Shown here: in pieces, positions 5,888 to 13,273 of the stretch
Layout of the letters: the number at the start of each line of letters is the position of its first letter
Numbering within the stretch: position 1 is the stretch's first letter
Program-made: the position numbers and the translations under genes
Origin: Azohydromonas lata NBRC 102462
Lineage (GTDB): Bacteria; Pseudomonadota; Gammaproteobacteria; Burkholderiales; Burkholderiaceae_C
Assembly: GCA_945878385.1 (NCBI GenBank)
Contig: CAMCTE010000022.1
Span: forward strand, 1-20,790
Reading direction: 5' to 3'
Length of the DNA: 20,790 nt
The notes under the pieces: generated by a model
Seen by the model: only the letters and a program-made list of their open reading frames with translations
Databases searched by the model: none
What the model was told of the DNA's origin: nothing

Positions 5888-6919
5888 GTGGCGACGAATC
5901 ACAACCTCAACCGCAAGCCCTCAACCCTGCGCCTGACCGGTGCGGTGCTCACCTGGGGTCTGTGCCTGATCGGCGCCCTGGGCCTTCGAGCCGATGAGTC
6001 CAGCAACGACGCCTTGCACCTGCCCGCAGCCTATGTAGGCACCGTGCCCGAGTTGGGGTTTGCTGAACACTCAGCAGTACGCCAGTGGCACTTGAGCCGC
6101 GTGGGCGCACCCCAGGCCTGGGTGGCCAGCCAAGGTGACGGGGTGACCATCGCCATCATCGATTCGGGCGTGGACGCACAACACCCCGACCTGAAGGGGC
6201 GCGTGCTGCCGGGCTGGAATGTGTTGGAAGACACGCCCGACACCCGCGACACCCGCGGCCACGGCACTGCAGTGGCCGGCGCTGCCGCTGCGGCTTTCAA
6301 CCAGGCCCAGGGCCTTTCGGGTGTGGCGGGTGCCGCGCACATCCTGCCCCTGAAGGTGACCGACGAGCAGGGTTACACCAGCGTGAACGCGGTGGTGAAG
6401 GCCATCCACATGGCAGCTGATCGCGGCGCCCGCGTGGTCAATGTGAGCTTCGAATTCGTGGGGGGACATCCCGCCGTGCTGCGGGCGGCGCAAGTGCTGC
6501 ACCGGCGCGGCGGTGTGCTGGTGGTGCCCAGCGGCAACCGCGGCGTGCACCAGAACTTCCCGGCGTCGCCCGGCCTGATCACGGTGGCCGCCACCAACGA
6601 GAACGACGACCACCCCGCATGGTCCACGCGTGGGCCGCATGTGACGGTGAGCGCCCCGGGCCAAGCACTGCTGCTGCCCGCACGCGGTGGCCGATACGGT
6701 GAAGTCAGCGGCACTTCGTATGCCAGCCCCCTGGTGGCCGGTGTGATGGCGCTGATGATGGCGGCCCACCCCCAGGCCACACCCGACCAACTGCGCACGG
6801 CCTTGGAAAGTTCGGCACAGGACTTGGGCGAGCCCGGGCATGACCCGGTGTTCGGCGCCGGCCGGGTCGATGCCGGTGCGGCCATGAAGGCGTTGTCCGC
6901 CGGGCCCCTGCCCCGCTGA
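5888..6919 (+). CDS. Secreted S8 subtilisin-like serine protease
   Basis: This 343-residue protein is a subtilase with the whole catalytic set: Asp92 in VTIAIIDSGV, His125 in RGHGTAVAG, the oxyanion Asn217 in VVPSGNRG, and nucleophile Ser277 in SGTSYASPLVAG. An N-terminal basic and hydrophobic segment (residues 9-33, followed by Arg-Ala-Asp) looks like a Sec signal peptide, so the enzyme should act in the periplasm or outside the cell. Only about 55 residues separate the signal peptide from the Asp motif, which leaves no room for a full I9 inhibitor prodomain. There is no C-terminal extension. The GTG at 5888 is chosen because it immediately precedes the signal-like segment; the ribosome-binding site is poor. 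It sits between gtrA and the glycosyltransferase trio on the same strand. Substrate unknown. Confidence 0.9.
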   Translation: MATNHNLNRKPSTLRLTGAVLTWGLCLIGALGLRADESSNDALHLPAAYVGTVPELGFAEHSAVRQWHLSRVGAPQAWVASQGDGVTIAIIDSGVDAQHPDLKGRVLPGWNVLEDTPDTRDTRGHGTAVAGAAAAAFNQAQGLSGVAGAAHILPLKVTDEQGYTSVNAVVKAIHMAADRGARVVNVSFEFVGGHPAVLRAAQVLHRRGGVLVVPSGNRGVHQNFPASPGLITVAATNENDDHPAWSTRGPHVTVSAPGQALLLPARGGRYGEVSGTSYASPLVAGVMALMMAAHPQATPDQLRTALESSAQDLGEPGHDPVFGAGRVDAGAAMKALSAGPLPR

Positions 6920-6984
6920 ATTCGCCTCGGTTTGAGGCCGGGCCGGCGCATGGGCTCATCGGTCGCTCGCGTACCATTCGAAGG

Positions 6985-7980
6985 ATGAGTTCATCCACCG
7001 AGGCCCCCATCGATCGGGCGTCATGCCTCCTGTCGGTGGTCATTCCCCTGCTCAACGAGCAGGAAGTGCTGCCGACCCTGCATGCCCGACTTCAAGCCGC
7101 CACGGCGGGTCTGGGAGGCCCAGTGGAACTCCTGTTTGTCGACGACGGCAGTACCGACAACTCGCCCGTGGTGCTGCAGTCTCTGGCTGCGCAAGACCCG
7201 CAAGTCAGCCTCATCCGGTTTTCACGCAATTTCGGCAAGGAACAGGCCATGAGCGCGGGTCTCATGGCTGCACGCGGGCAGGCGGTGGTGATCCTGGACG
7301 CCGACCTTCAGCACCCTCCCGAGCACATCCCCGAAATGGTGGCGGCTTGGCGCAGCGGCGCCGATGTCGTGAACATGAAGCGGCGCGGCCGCCAGGGTGA
7401 ACCTTGGGCCAAACGGCGCGCCGCCGGTGCCTTCTATCGCGTCATCAATTCGCTGAGCGACACGCCCATTCCAGCCGATATCGGCGACTTCCGGCTGCTG
7501 AGTCGGCGCGCGGTGGATGCCCTGAACCGCTTGCCCGAACGCAACCGATTCATGAAGGGCTTGTTCGCCTGGATTGGATTTCCGCAGGTGACGCTGGAAT
7601 TCGATGTCGCCGAACGCGCGGCGGGCACCACCAAATGGAGCCCTCGGCAGCTCACCCGCTTTGCGCTGGAGGGCATCACCGCGTTTTCGATCCAACCGCT
7701 GAAGTTCGCCACCAAGGTGGGTCTGCTGACGGCCTTGTTCGCGGTGGCGCTGGGCCTGTTCTACCTGATCAGGGCCCTCTTGCTCGGCGATGCGGTGCCC
7801 GGCTTTCCGACCCTGATCGTGGTGATTCTGATGCTGGGCGGAATGCAGCTCATGGCCATCGGCCTGTTGGGTGAATACCTGGGGCGGCTGTGGTTGGAAT
7901 CCAAGCAGCGGCCGCTGTACATCGTTCAAGACTATTGGCCGGCACGGCAGTTCGCGCCGCCCCAGCAGGACCGCCCATGA
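6985..7980 (+). CDS. GT2 polyprenyl-phosphate glycosyltransferase (GtrB/ArnC/DPM-synthase type)
   Basis: Enzymes of this group move a sugar from a nucleotide donor to undecaprenyl phosphate on the cytoplasmic face of the inner membrane. The 331-residue product has the GT-A motifs LLFVDDGSTDNS (49-60) and VVILDADLQHPPE (101-113, with the metal-binding DxD). It also has the acceptor-loop region ADIGDFRLLSRRAV (164-177), the motif ERNRFMKGLFAW, and two C-terminal membrane helices (about 244-264 and 276-296) followed by GLLGEYLGRLW. This two-helix architecture matches ArnC and GtrB. The ATG at 6985 directly abuts GAAGG, so the Shine-Dalgarno spacing is poor, but no better start precedes the conserved N-terminus. 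Its TGA overlaps the next ATG. The donor sugar cannot be read from the sequence; the neighbouring deacetylase suggests an N-acetylhexosamine. Confidence 0.92.
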   Translation: MSSSTEAPIDRASCLLSVVIPLLNEQEVLPTLHARLQAATAGLGGPVELLFVDDGSTDNSPVVLQSLAAQDPQVSLIRFSRNFGKEQAMSAGLMAARGQAVVILDADLQHPPEHIPEMVAAWRSGADVVNMKRRGRQGEPWAKRRAAGAFYRVINSLSDTPIPADIGDFRLLSRRAVDALNRLPERNRFMKGLFAWIGFPQVTLEFDVAERAAGTTKWSPRQLTRFALEGITAFSIQPLKFATKVGLLTALFAVALGLFYLIRALLLGDAVPGFPTLIVVILMLGGMQLMAIGLLGEYLGRLWLESKQRPLYIVQDYWPARQFAPPQQDRP

Positions 7981-9512
7981 CCCGCTGGGGCAAGGCCCTC
8001 GGGCTGGCCATTGGCGCGGCTGTGCTGCTGCGCCTGTTCCTGTTGGCGTGGATGCCCTTGACCGACCCGGCAGAAGGCCGCTACGGCGAGATCGGCCGCA
8101 AGATGATGGAGCTGAGCGATTGGGTCACGCCCTGGCACCAGTACGGCGTGCCCTTCTGGGGCAAGCCCCCGCTGTCCTTCTGGATGACCGCGCTGAGCCT
8201 GGACTGGTTCGGCGTGAACGAGTTCGCGGCCCGGCTGCCGCACTTTCTGGCCGGTCTGGCCACTGCGGCCTGTGTGTGGAATGCGGCAAGGGTGCGCTCG
8301 GCTGAAGAAGGCCTGATGGCCGCCGCAGTGTTGGGCACAGGGCTGTTGTTCTTCCTGAGCAGCGGTGCGGTGATGACGGACGCCGCATTGGTGCTGGGCA
8401 CGACGATGGCCACTGCGGGCGCCTGGTTGGCCATGCGTGGCACCACCCCTGAACAACGTCGCCGTCAGGGCTGGATGGCCTTCATCGGGGGTGCACTGGG
8501 CATCTTGGCCAAGGGCCCCCTGGCGCTGGTGTTGGTCGGTGCACCGCTGTTGCTGTGGGCCGCTTGGTGCGGCCGTTGGCGCACCCTTTGGGAAGCCCTG
8601 CCTTGGGTGCGCGGTGTGCTGCTGATGACCGCCTTGAGTGCCCCCTGGTTTGTGGCCGCCGAGTGGAAGACGCCTGGCTTTTTCGAATACTTCTTTGTGG
8701 GCGAACACTTCCACCGCTTTGCCACACCGGGCTGGGCGGGGGACCTGTACGGCAAGGCCCACCATGAACCGAAGGGAATGATCTGGGTGTTCGCCGCAGG
8801 TGCCTGCATGCCCTGGACTGTGGTGCTGCCGGCCTTGGCCTTGTGGCGGCGGCTGCGGGGGCCGGCGGCACCCATCGTCGCAGCGCCCGAGCCCCGTGGG
8901 CCCTGGGCAGTGGCTGACCAGGACGAGGCGCGCTTTGTGGCCTTGTGGGCGGTGGTGCCGCTGTTGTTCTTCACCGCATCGAGCAACATCATCTGGACCT
9001 ACGTGCTGCCGGCCATGCCGGGCCTGGCCTGGTGGGCCGCCCGCTGGATGGGGCGCCAGCCCCAACAGGGGCTGCGCTGGGCCGTGGCCGGCGTGTTGCT
9101 GGCCGTTGTGGCCTGGGGCGCGTTGGCCGCGGTGACGCACTTCAACGGCCGCCTGGAGCGTGCTTCGGCCAAGGGCTTGGTGGCGGCCTGTGAGGCGGCC
9201 TGGGCGCGGCATGCGCCCGCCGCGCTGGCGGCGGACGGGCTGCGCGGCGACCAGGCGCCACCCCGGCTCATCCTGCTGGGCCGTCGTTCGTTTTCTGCGC
9301 ACTTCTACACCGAGGGCCGCACGCAGCGGTTGGACTCGCTGGCTGAATGGAGCAACCGTTGGGCGGCACCGGGCGTGTGCCTGGCAGTCAAGCTGGACGA
9401 CCCGGTTTCACTGGCCGCGGCGCAATCTGGCCTGAACCTGGTGCAAGACCTGGGCACCCACCATGAACGGCGGCTGTGGTGGGTGCAGCCGCTTGCGGAC
9501 AAGGCCCCATGA
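7977..9512 (+). CDS. ArnT-like integral membrane glycosyltransferase (GT39/GT83, PMT superfamily)
   Basis: ArnT-like enzymes take a sugar from undecaprenyl phosphate in the periplasm and attach it to lipid A phosphates or other acceptors. The 511-residue protein begins with a membrane helix followed by a periplasmic loop holding DPAEGRYGEIGRKM (30-43), the acidic/Arg-Tyr motif of this superfamily. Then come FWGKPPLSFWM (60-70) and EFAARLPHFLAG. Many Leu/Ala/Val/Trp-rich membrane segments and a soluble C-terminal domain (roughly from 400) follow. The start ATG 7977 overlaps the preceding TGA (ATGA), and its own TGA overlaps the next ATG, so the three genes are translationally coupled. Length is close to ArnT (about 550). 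Specificity is inferred from the cassette only. Confidence 0.9.
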   Translation: MTRWGKALGLAIGAAVLLRLFLLAWMPLTDPAEGRYGEIGRKMMELSDWVTPWHQYGVPFWGKPPLSFWMTALSLDWFGVNEFAARLPHFLAGLATAACVWNAARVRSAEEGLMAAAVLGTGLLFFLSSGAVMTDAALVLGTTMATAGAWLAMRGTTPEQRRRQGWMAFIGGALGILAKGPLALVLVGAPLLLWAAWCGRWRTLWEALPWVRGVLLMTALSAPWFVAAEWKTPGFFEYFFVGEHFHRFATPGWAGDLYGKAHHEPKGMIWVFAAGACMPWTVVLPALALWRRLRGPAAPIVAAPEPRGPWAVADQDEARFVALWAVVPLLFFTASSNIIWTYVLPAMPGLAWWAARWMGRQPQQGLRWAVAGVLLAVVAWGALAAVTHFNGRLERASAKGLVAACEAAWARHAPAALAADGLRGDQAPPRLILLGRRSFSAHFYTEGRTQRLDSLAEWSNRWAAPGVCLAVKLDDPVSLAAAQSGLNLVQDLGTHHERRLWWVQPLADKAP

Positions 9513-10369
9513 AGCGCCTCATCCTGTGCGTGGACGATTTCGGCCTGAAGCCCGAAATCAACGAAGCCGTGGCCGAATTGGTCGAAGCCGGACTGGTGAG
9601 CGCCACCGGATGCCTGAGCCAGGGGCCGGCATGGCGAAAGGGGGTGCCGTTGCTGCAGGGCGCCTTGCGTTCCCGATTGGATGTGGGGCTGCACTTCAAT
9701 CTGACTGAAGCATTTGCGGCCAACGCCGGCCGTACACAGCCGCCATGGGCCATGCCCTTGACGCGTGTGATTGGGCGGGCCTTGATGCGTGCGCTGGACC
9801 CCCAAGCCCTGCAGCGTGCGGTGTGTTCCCAACTGGACGACTTCGAGGACGCGTGGGGGACAGGCCCCGACTTCGTGGACGGGCACCAGCATGTGCACCA
9901 GTTGCCCCAGGTGCGCGAGGCGCTGTTGGCCGAACTGCTGCGCCGCTATGGGCCGGGCGGGTCTGCTCCGTTGCCCTGGCTGCGCCTGACGCGGGCGCGG
10001 CGCGGCCCGCAGGGCGTGGACCTCAAGCAGCGGGTGATCGAATCGCTGGGCTCAGGCGGGTTCGAAACGCAAGCCCGGCGTGCTGGCTTCCGGCTCAACG
10101 GCGCCTTGCTGGGCGTGTACGGCTTCGATGCCGACACAACCGGGTACGCCAAGCGGCTGCGGTCTTGGCTGGACCAGGCTCATGAAGGCGATGTGCTGAT
10201 GATGCACCCGGCACGCGCACGCACCGGCCAAGGTGCTGCGAACGACGCAATCGCCCACGCCCGTGAGGTGGAATACACCGTCTTGAGGGAACAAGGCACC
10301 GCGCTTCTCGCTCTTGCGGGGGCTTGCAGCGGCAGAATGGCGTCCAAGTCCAGTATCCTGCGGCCTTGA
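9509..10369 (+). CDS. YdjC/ChbG/HpnK-family carbohydrate deacetylase (NaxD-like)
   Basis: YdjC-family enzymes are metal-dependent deacetylases. Members include ChbG (chitooligosaccharides), HpnK (hopanoid loci) and NaxD, which deacetylates undecaprenyl-phosphate-N-acetylhexosamine before lipid A modification. The 286-residue protein shows the metal and catalytic motifs: CVDDFGLKPEINEAV (7-21), VGLHFNLTE (59-67), FVDGHQHVHQLP (122-133), and near the C-terminus DVLMMHPARA. The start ATG 9509 overlaps the ArnT-like stop, which ties it to the two glycosyltransferases and favours a NaxD-type role over the ChbG or HpnK roles. No signal peptide is present, so it should act in the cytoplasm, before flipping, as expected for a NaxD-type step. 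It ends 30 bases before pilC. Confidence 0.88.
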   Translation: MKRLILCVDDFGLKPEINEAVAELVEAGLVSATGCLSQGPAWRKGVPLLQGALRSRLDVGLHFNLTEAFAANAGRTQPPWAMPLTRVIGRALMRALDPQALQRAVCSQLDDFEDAWGTGPDFVDGHQHVHQLPQVREALLAELLRRYGPGGSAPLPWLRLTRARRGPQGVDLKQRVIESLGSGGFETQARRAGFRLNGALLGVYGFDADTTGYAKRLRSWLDQAHEGDVLMMHPARARTGQGAANDAIAHAREVEYTVLREQGTALLALAGACSGRMASKSSILRP

Positions 10370-10371
10370 TT

Positions 10372-10386
10372 TGCGGAAATTCCGCA
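10372..10386. promoter_or_regulatory. Perfect palindrome upstream of pilC
   Basis: TGCGGAA-A-TTCCGCA is a perfect 7-bp inverted repeat with a one-base centre, located between the deacetylase stop and the pilC start. No T tract follows, so it is not a Rho-independent terminator. It could be an operator, or a small hairpin in the pilC leader. Function is not known. Confidence 0.45.
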
Positions 10387-10399
10387 CCAGCAGTTCACC

Positions 10400-11617
10400 A
10401 TGCCACCGCCCCGCACCGAAGCCCTCAAGGAACAGCTCTTCATCTGGGAGGGCAAGGACAAGCACGGCAAGCAGATGCGCGGCGAGATGAGGGCCGGTGG
10501 CCAGGCGATGGTGCAGGCGCAGCTTCGGCGCCAAGGCATCTTCGTGACGAAGGTGCGCAAGCGCTACTTCATTGGCGGACAGGGCCTGCGGCAACAAGAC
10601 CTGGCGGTGTTCACCCGCCAACTGGCCACCATGATCCGGGCCGGCGTGCCCTTGCTGCAGGGCCTGGACATCATCGGACGCGGCCAGACGAACCTGGCGC
10701 TGGGGCGCATCCTGCAGCAGGTGCGTCACGATGTGGCCACAGGCAACGATCTGTCCACTGCCTTGGCCAAGCACCCGCACTTTTTCTCTCCCTTGTATTG
10801 CAACCTGGTGGCCGTGGGGGAATCGGCGGGTGTGATGGACACGACGCTGGACCGCCTGGCGGTCTATGAAGAAAAAGCGCTGGCCCTGCGCAACCAGATC
10901 CGTTCGGCCCTGATGTACCCCTCAGCCGTGATGGCGGTGGCCTTGGTTGTGGTGGCGGTGATTCTGATTGTGGTGGTGCCCACCTTCAAGGATGTGTTCG
11001 CATCGTTCGGAGCGGAACTGCCATGGCTCACGCGCATGGTGATTTCCATGTCGGAATCCCTGGTGAAGTGGTGGTGGCTGGTGCTGGCCGTGCTCGTGGG
11101 AGGCGTCTTCGGCCTGCGGATGCTGGTGCGAGGCTCGCAGCCTTTGCAGTTTGCACTCGATGCGTTGGTGCTGCGGCTGCCGGTGGTGGGCAGCCTCATC
11201 GGCAAGGCCATGGTGGCGCGCTGGACCCGCACACTGGCCACCCTGTTCGGGGCCGGCATTCCCCTGGTGGACGCACTGGGCAGCGTGGCCAATGCCGCGG
11301 GCAACCGGGTCTTCAGTCAGGCCACGCTGCAGATTCAGCGCGATGTGTCCACGGGGCAGCGCATGACGCTGTCTATGGAAAGCACCGGCGCCTTTCCGCC
11401 GATGGTGGTGCAGATGGCCTCAATTGGTGAAGAGTCGGGCTCGCTGGACCAGATGATGGGCAAGACCGCTGACTTCTTCGAGGCCGAGGTGGATGAGAAG
11501 GTCAAGGGGTTGTCGAGCCTGCTGGAGCCCTTGATCATCGTGATCCTGGGGGTGCTCATCGGCGGCATCGTGGTGGCCATGTACCTGCCGATCTTCCAGC
11601 TCGGCTCCATCGCCTAG
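10400..11617 (+). CDS. pilC: Type IV pilus inner-membrane platform protein PilC
   Basis: PilC is the polytopic inner-membrane platform of the type IV pilus, working with the ATPases PilB and PilT to add or remove pilin. The 405-residue protein has the usual start FIWEGKDKHGKQMRGEMRAG (residues 14-33) and two T2SSF domains (about 70-192 and 272-394). The first contains FTRQLATMIRAGVPLLQGLD and VGESAGVMDTTLDRLA; the second contains TLATLFGAGIPLVDALG and IGEESGSLDQMMGK. The last membrane segment is around 375-398. The length matches the family. It is followed by pilD, coaE and zapD in the order usual for betaproteobacteria, but pilB, which normally precedes it, is absent and the deacetylase gene stands there instead. 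ATG 10400 has no clear Shine-Dalgarno. Confidence 0.95.
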   Translation: MPPPRTEALKEQLFIWEGKDKHGKQMRGEMRAGGQAMVQAQLRRQGIFVTKVRKRYFIGGQGLRQQDLAVFTRQLATMIRAGVPLLQGLDIIGRGQTNLALGRILQQVRHDVATGNDLSTALAKHPHFFSPLYCNLVAVGESAGVMDTTLDRLAVYEEKALALRNQIRSALMYPSAVMAVALVVVAVILIVVVPTFKDVFASFGAELPWLTRMVISMSESLVKWWWLVLAVLVGGVFGLRMLVRGSQPLQFALDALVLRLPVVGSLIGKAMVARWTRTLATLFGAGIPLVDALGSVANAAGNRVFSQATLQIQRDVSTGQRMTLSMESTGAFPPMVVQMASIGEESGSLDQMMGKTADFFEAEVDEKVKGLSSLLEPLIIVILGVLIGGIVVAMYLPIFQLGSIA

Positions 11618-11638
11618 CTTCGCGGGGCGCAGCCACTC

Positions 11639-12580
11639 GTGCTTATCGGGATCGACCTGTCGCCCTTGTGGAGCCCAGTGGGCCTGCTGCTCTTCGGCCT
11701 GTGCATCGGCAGCTTCATCAATGTGGTGGTGCACCGGATGCCCACCATGATGGCGCGCAGTTGGTGGCGCGACACCGCTTGGCAGTTGGACAGCGGCGAA
11801 GGCTTGGAGGCTGTGCTGGGTGCACAACCTGAACCGGCTGAATGGGCTCAGCGCCGCACAAGCCTGGCCGGTGAACTGCACGGCCACCTCGGCTCCCTGC
11901 CCGCATGGGACTTGAGTCAACCGCGCTCACACTGCCCTGCCTGCGGGCATGTGCTGCGCTGGCATGAAAACATTCCGGTGCTGGGCTGGCTGATGCTCAA
12001 GGGGCGCTGTTCGGCTTGTGGCACCGCCATCGCCCTGCGCTACCCTTTGGTGGAACTGGCCACTGCCCTGCTGTTCGTGGCGATGGGTTGGCGCTTCGGC
12101 TTTGAGCCGGTGGCGCTGCTGTGGAGCGCCTGGGCCGCAGCCCTGTTGGCCATGTCACTCATCGACTGGGACACCACCCTGCTGCCCGATGCACTGACCC
12201 TGCCGTTGCTGTGGGGCGGTCTCCTGGCAGCGGTGCTGGGTTGGACCCTGCCCCTTTCAGAAGCGGTGTGGGGGGCGATGCTCGGGTTCGCCGGCCTGTG
12301 GGTGGTGGTGTGGGCGTTTGAGCGGGTAACGGGCAAGGAGGCCATGGGCGGTGGCGACTTCAAGCTGCTGGCGGCCCTGGGGGCCTGGCTGGGGCCCACG
12401 GCGCTGTTGCCCGTGGTGTTCATCGCCTCGCTGTTGGGCGCCGCAGTGGGCTTGGTGATGAAGGCAAGAGGCGAATTGCGCGAAGGGCGATTCGTACCCT
12501 TCGGCCCCTTCCTGGCCGGCGCGGGTGGCGTGGTGGCGGTTCTGGGCGTGGCGCCGATATTGGCCTGGGTGGGCCTGTGA
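11639..12580 (+). CDS. pilD: Prepilin leader peptidase / N-methyltransferase PilD
   Basis: PilD cleaves the leader of type IV prepilins and pseudopilins and methylates the new N-terminal residue; it is an aspartic peptidase in the inner membrane. The 313-residue protein carries GSFINVVVHRMP (24-35), the zinc-binding cysteine pairs Cys99/Cys102 and Cys124/Cys127, and the catalytic aspartates Asp176 (SLIDWDTTLLPD) and Asp240 (AMGGGDFKLLAALG). The hydrophilic stretch at 45-92 between the first helix and the cysteines is longer than in the shortest homologs but of a kind seen in Burkholderiales. The GTG at 11639, 21 bases after pilC, is chosen because it gives the expected short N-terminus before helix 1. 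It is likely co-transcribed with pilC and coaE. Confidence 0.95.
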   Translation: MLIGIDLSPLWSPVGLLLFGLCIGSFINVVVHRMPTMMARSWWRDTAWQLDSGEGLEAVLGAQPEPAEWAQRRTSLAGELHGHLGSLPAWDLSQPRSHCPACGHVLRWHENIPVLGWLMLKGRCSACGTAIALRYPLVELATALLFVAMGWRFGFEPVALLWSAWAAALLAMSLIDWDTTLLPDALTLPLLWGGLLAAVLGWTLPLSEAVWGAMLGFAGLWVVVWAFERVTGKEAMGGGDFKLLAALGAWLGPTALLPVVFIASLLGAAVGLVMKARGELREGRFVPFGPFLAGAGGVVAVLGVAPILAWVGL

Positions 12581-12617
12581 ACGCAGGCGGCCGAGGCCTG
12601 CAAGACAGGGGCTTGCC

Positions 12618-13220
12618 TTGAAGATCGGGCTGACCGGCGGCATGGGTTCGGGCAAGAGCACGGTGGCCGCACTGTTTGAGGCCTGCGGCGCGATGCGCTT
12701 TGACGCCGATGCAGTGTCGCGCGAGTTGACCGGGGTTGGCGGCGCTGCCGTCCCCTTGATAGTGCGGGCCTTCGGCGCGGCCGTGGTGGCCGCCGACGGG
12801 GCTTTGGACCGCGCGGCCATGCGGGCCATCGTGTTTCAGGATGCGGCGCAGCGGCAGCGCTTGGAAGCCATCCTGCACCCCCTGATCGCACAGCAGCGCG
12901 AGGCCTTGGTGAAGGAGGCGGGCACCCGCAGCATCGTCTTCGATATCCCGCTTCTGGCCGAATCGCCGGCCTGGCGCACGCGGGTGGACCGCGTGGTGGT
13001 GGTGGATTGCCTGGAGTCGACCCAGGTGTCTCGGGTGATGGCCCGCTCGGGCCTGGCCGCCGATGAGGTGCAGCGCATCATGGCCAGCCAAGCCACGCGG
13101 GTGAGGCGGCGCGCCGTGGCCGATGCGGTGATCTTCAACGAGGGCTTGAGCCTGACGGAACTGCAGCGGCACGTGCGCGAACTGTGGGCGCACTGGCAAC
13201 GCTGTGAAACAATCCCTTGA
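12618..13220 (+). CDS. coaE: Dephospho-CoA kinase
   Basis: CoaE phosphorylates the 3'-hydroxyl of dephospho-CoA, the last step of coenzyme A synthesis, in the cytoplasm. The 200-residue product begins KIGLTGGMGSGKSTVAALF (2-20), containing the P-loop GGMGSGKS. It also has the substrate-site DADAVSREL, the conserved HPLI (residues 92-95), VFDIPLLAES, and the lid region MARSGLAADEVQRIMASQ. The start is TTG at 12618, six bases after AGGGG (12607-12611). An upstream reading from 12525 overlaps pilD in another frame and adds Arg/Trp-rich residues foreign to the family. It follows pilD by 37 bases and its TGA overlaps the possible upstream TTG start of zapD. Confidence 0.93.
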   Translation: MKIGLTGGMGSGKSTVAALFEACGAMRFDADAVSRELTGVGGAAVPLIVRAFGAAVVAADGALDRAAMRAIVFQDAAQRQRLEAILHPLIAQQREALVKEAGTRSIVFDIPLLAESPAWRTRVDRVVVVDCLESTQVSRVMARSGLAADEVQRIMASQATRVRRRAVADAVIFNEGLSLTELQRHVRELWAHWQRCETIP

Positions 13221-13273
13221 TTCCTCAGGCGTTGCGTGTTGCTGCGCCCTTTGATGCTTGCATCCGCCCGGCC

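Noticed and set aside
7932..9302. Long minus-strand open frame opposite the ArnT-like gene
   Set aside because: His/Gln/Arg/Gly-rich low-complexity product, typical of an antisense frame in GC-rich DNA.
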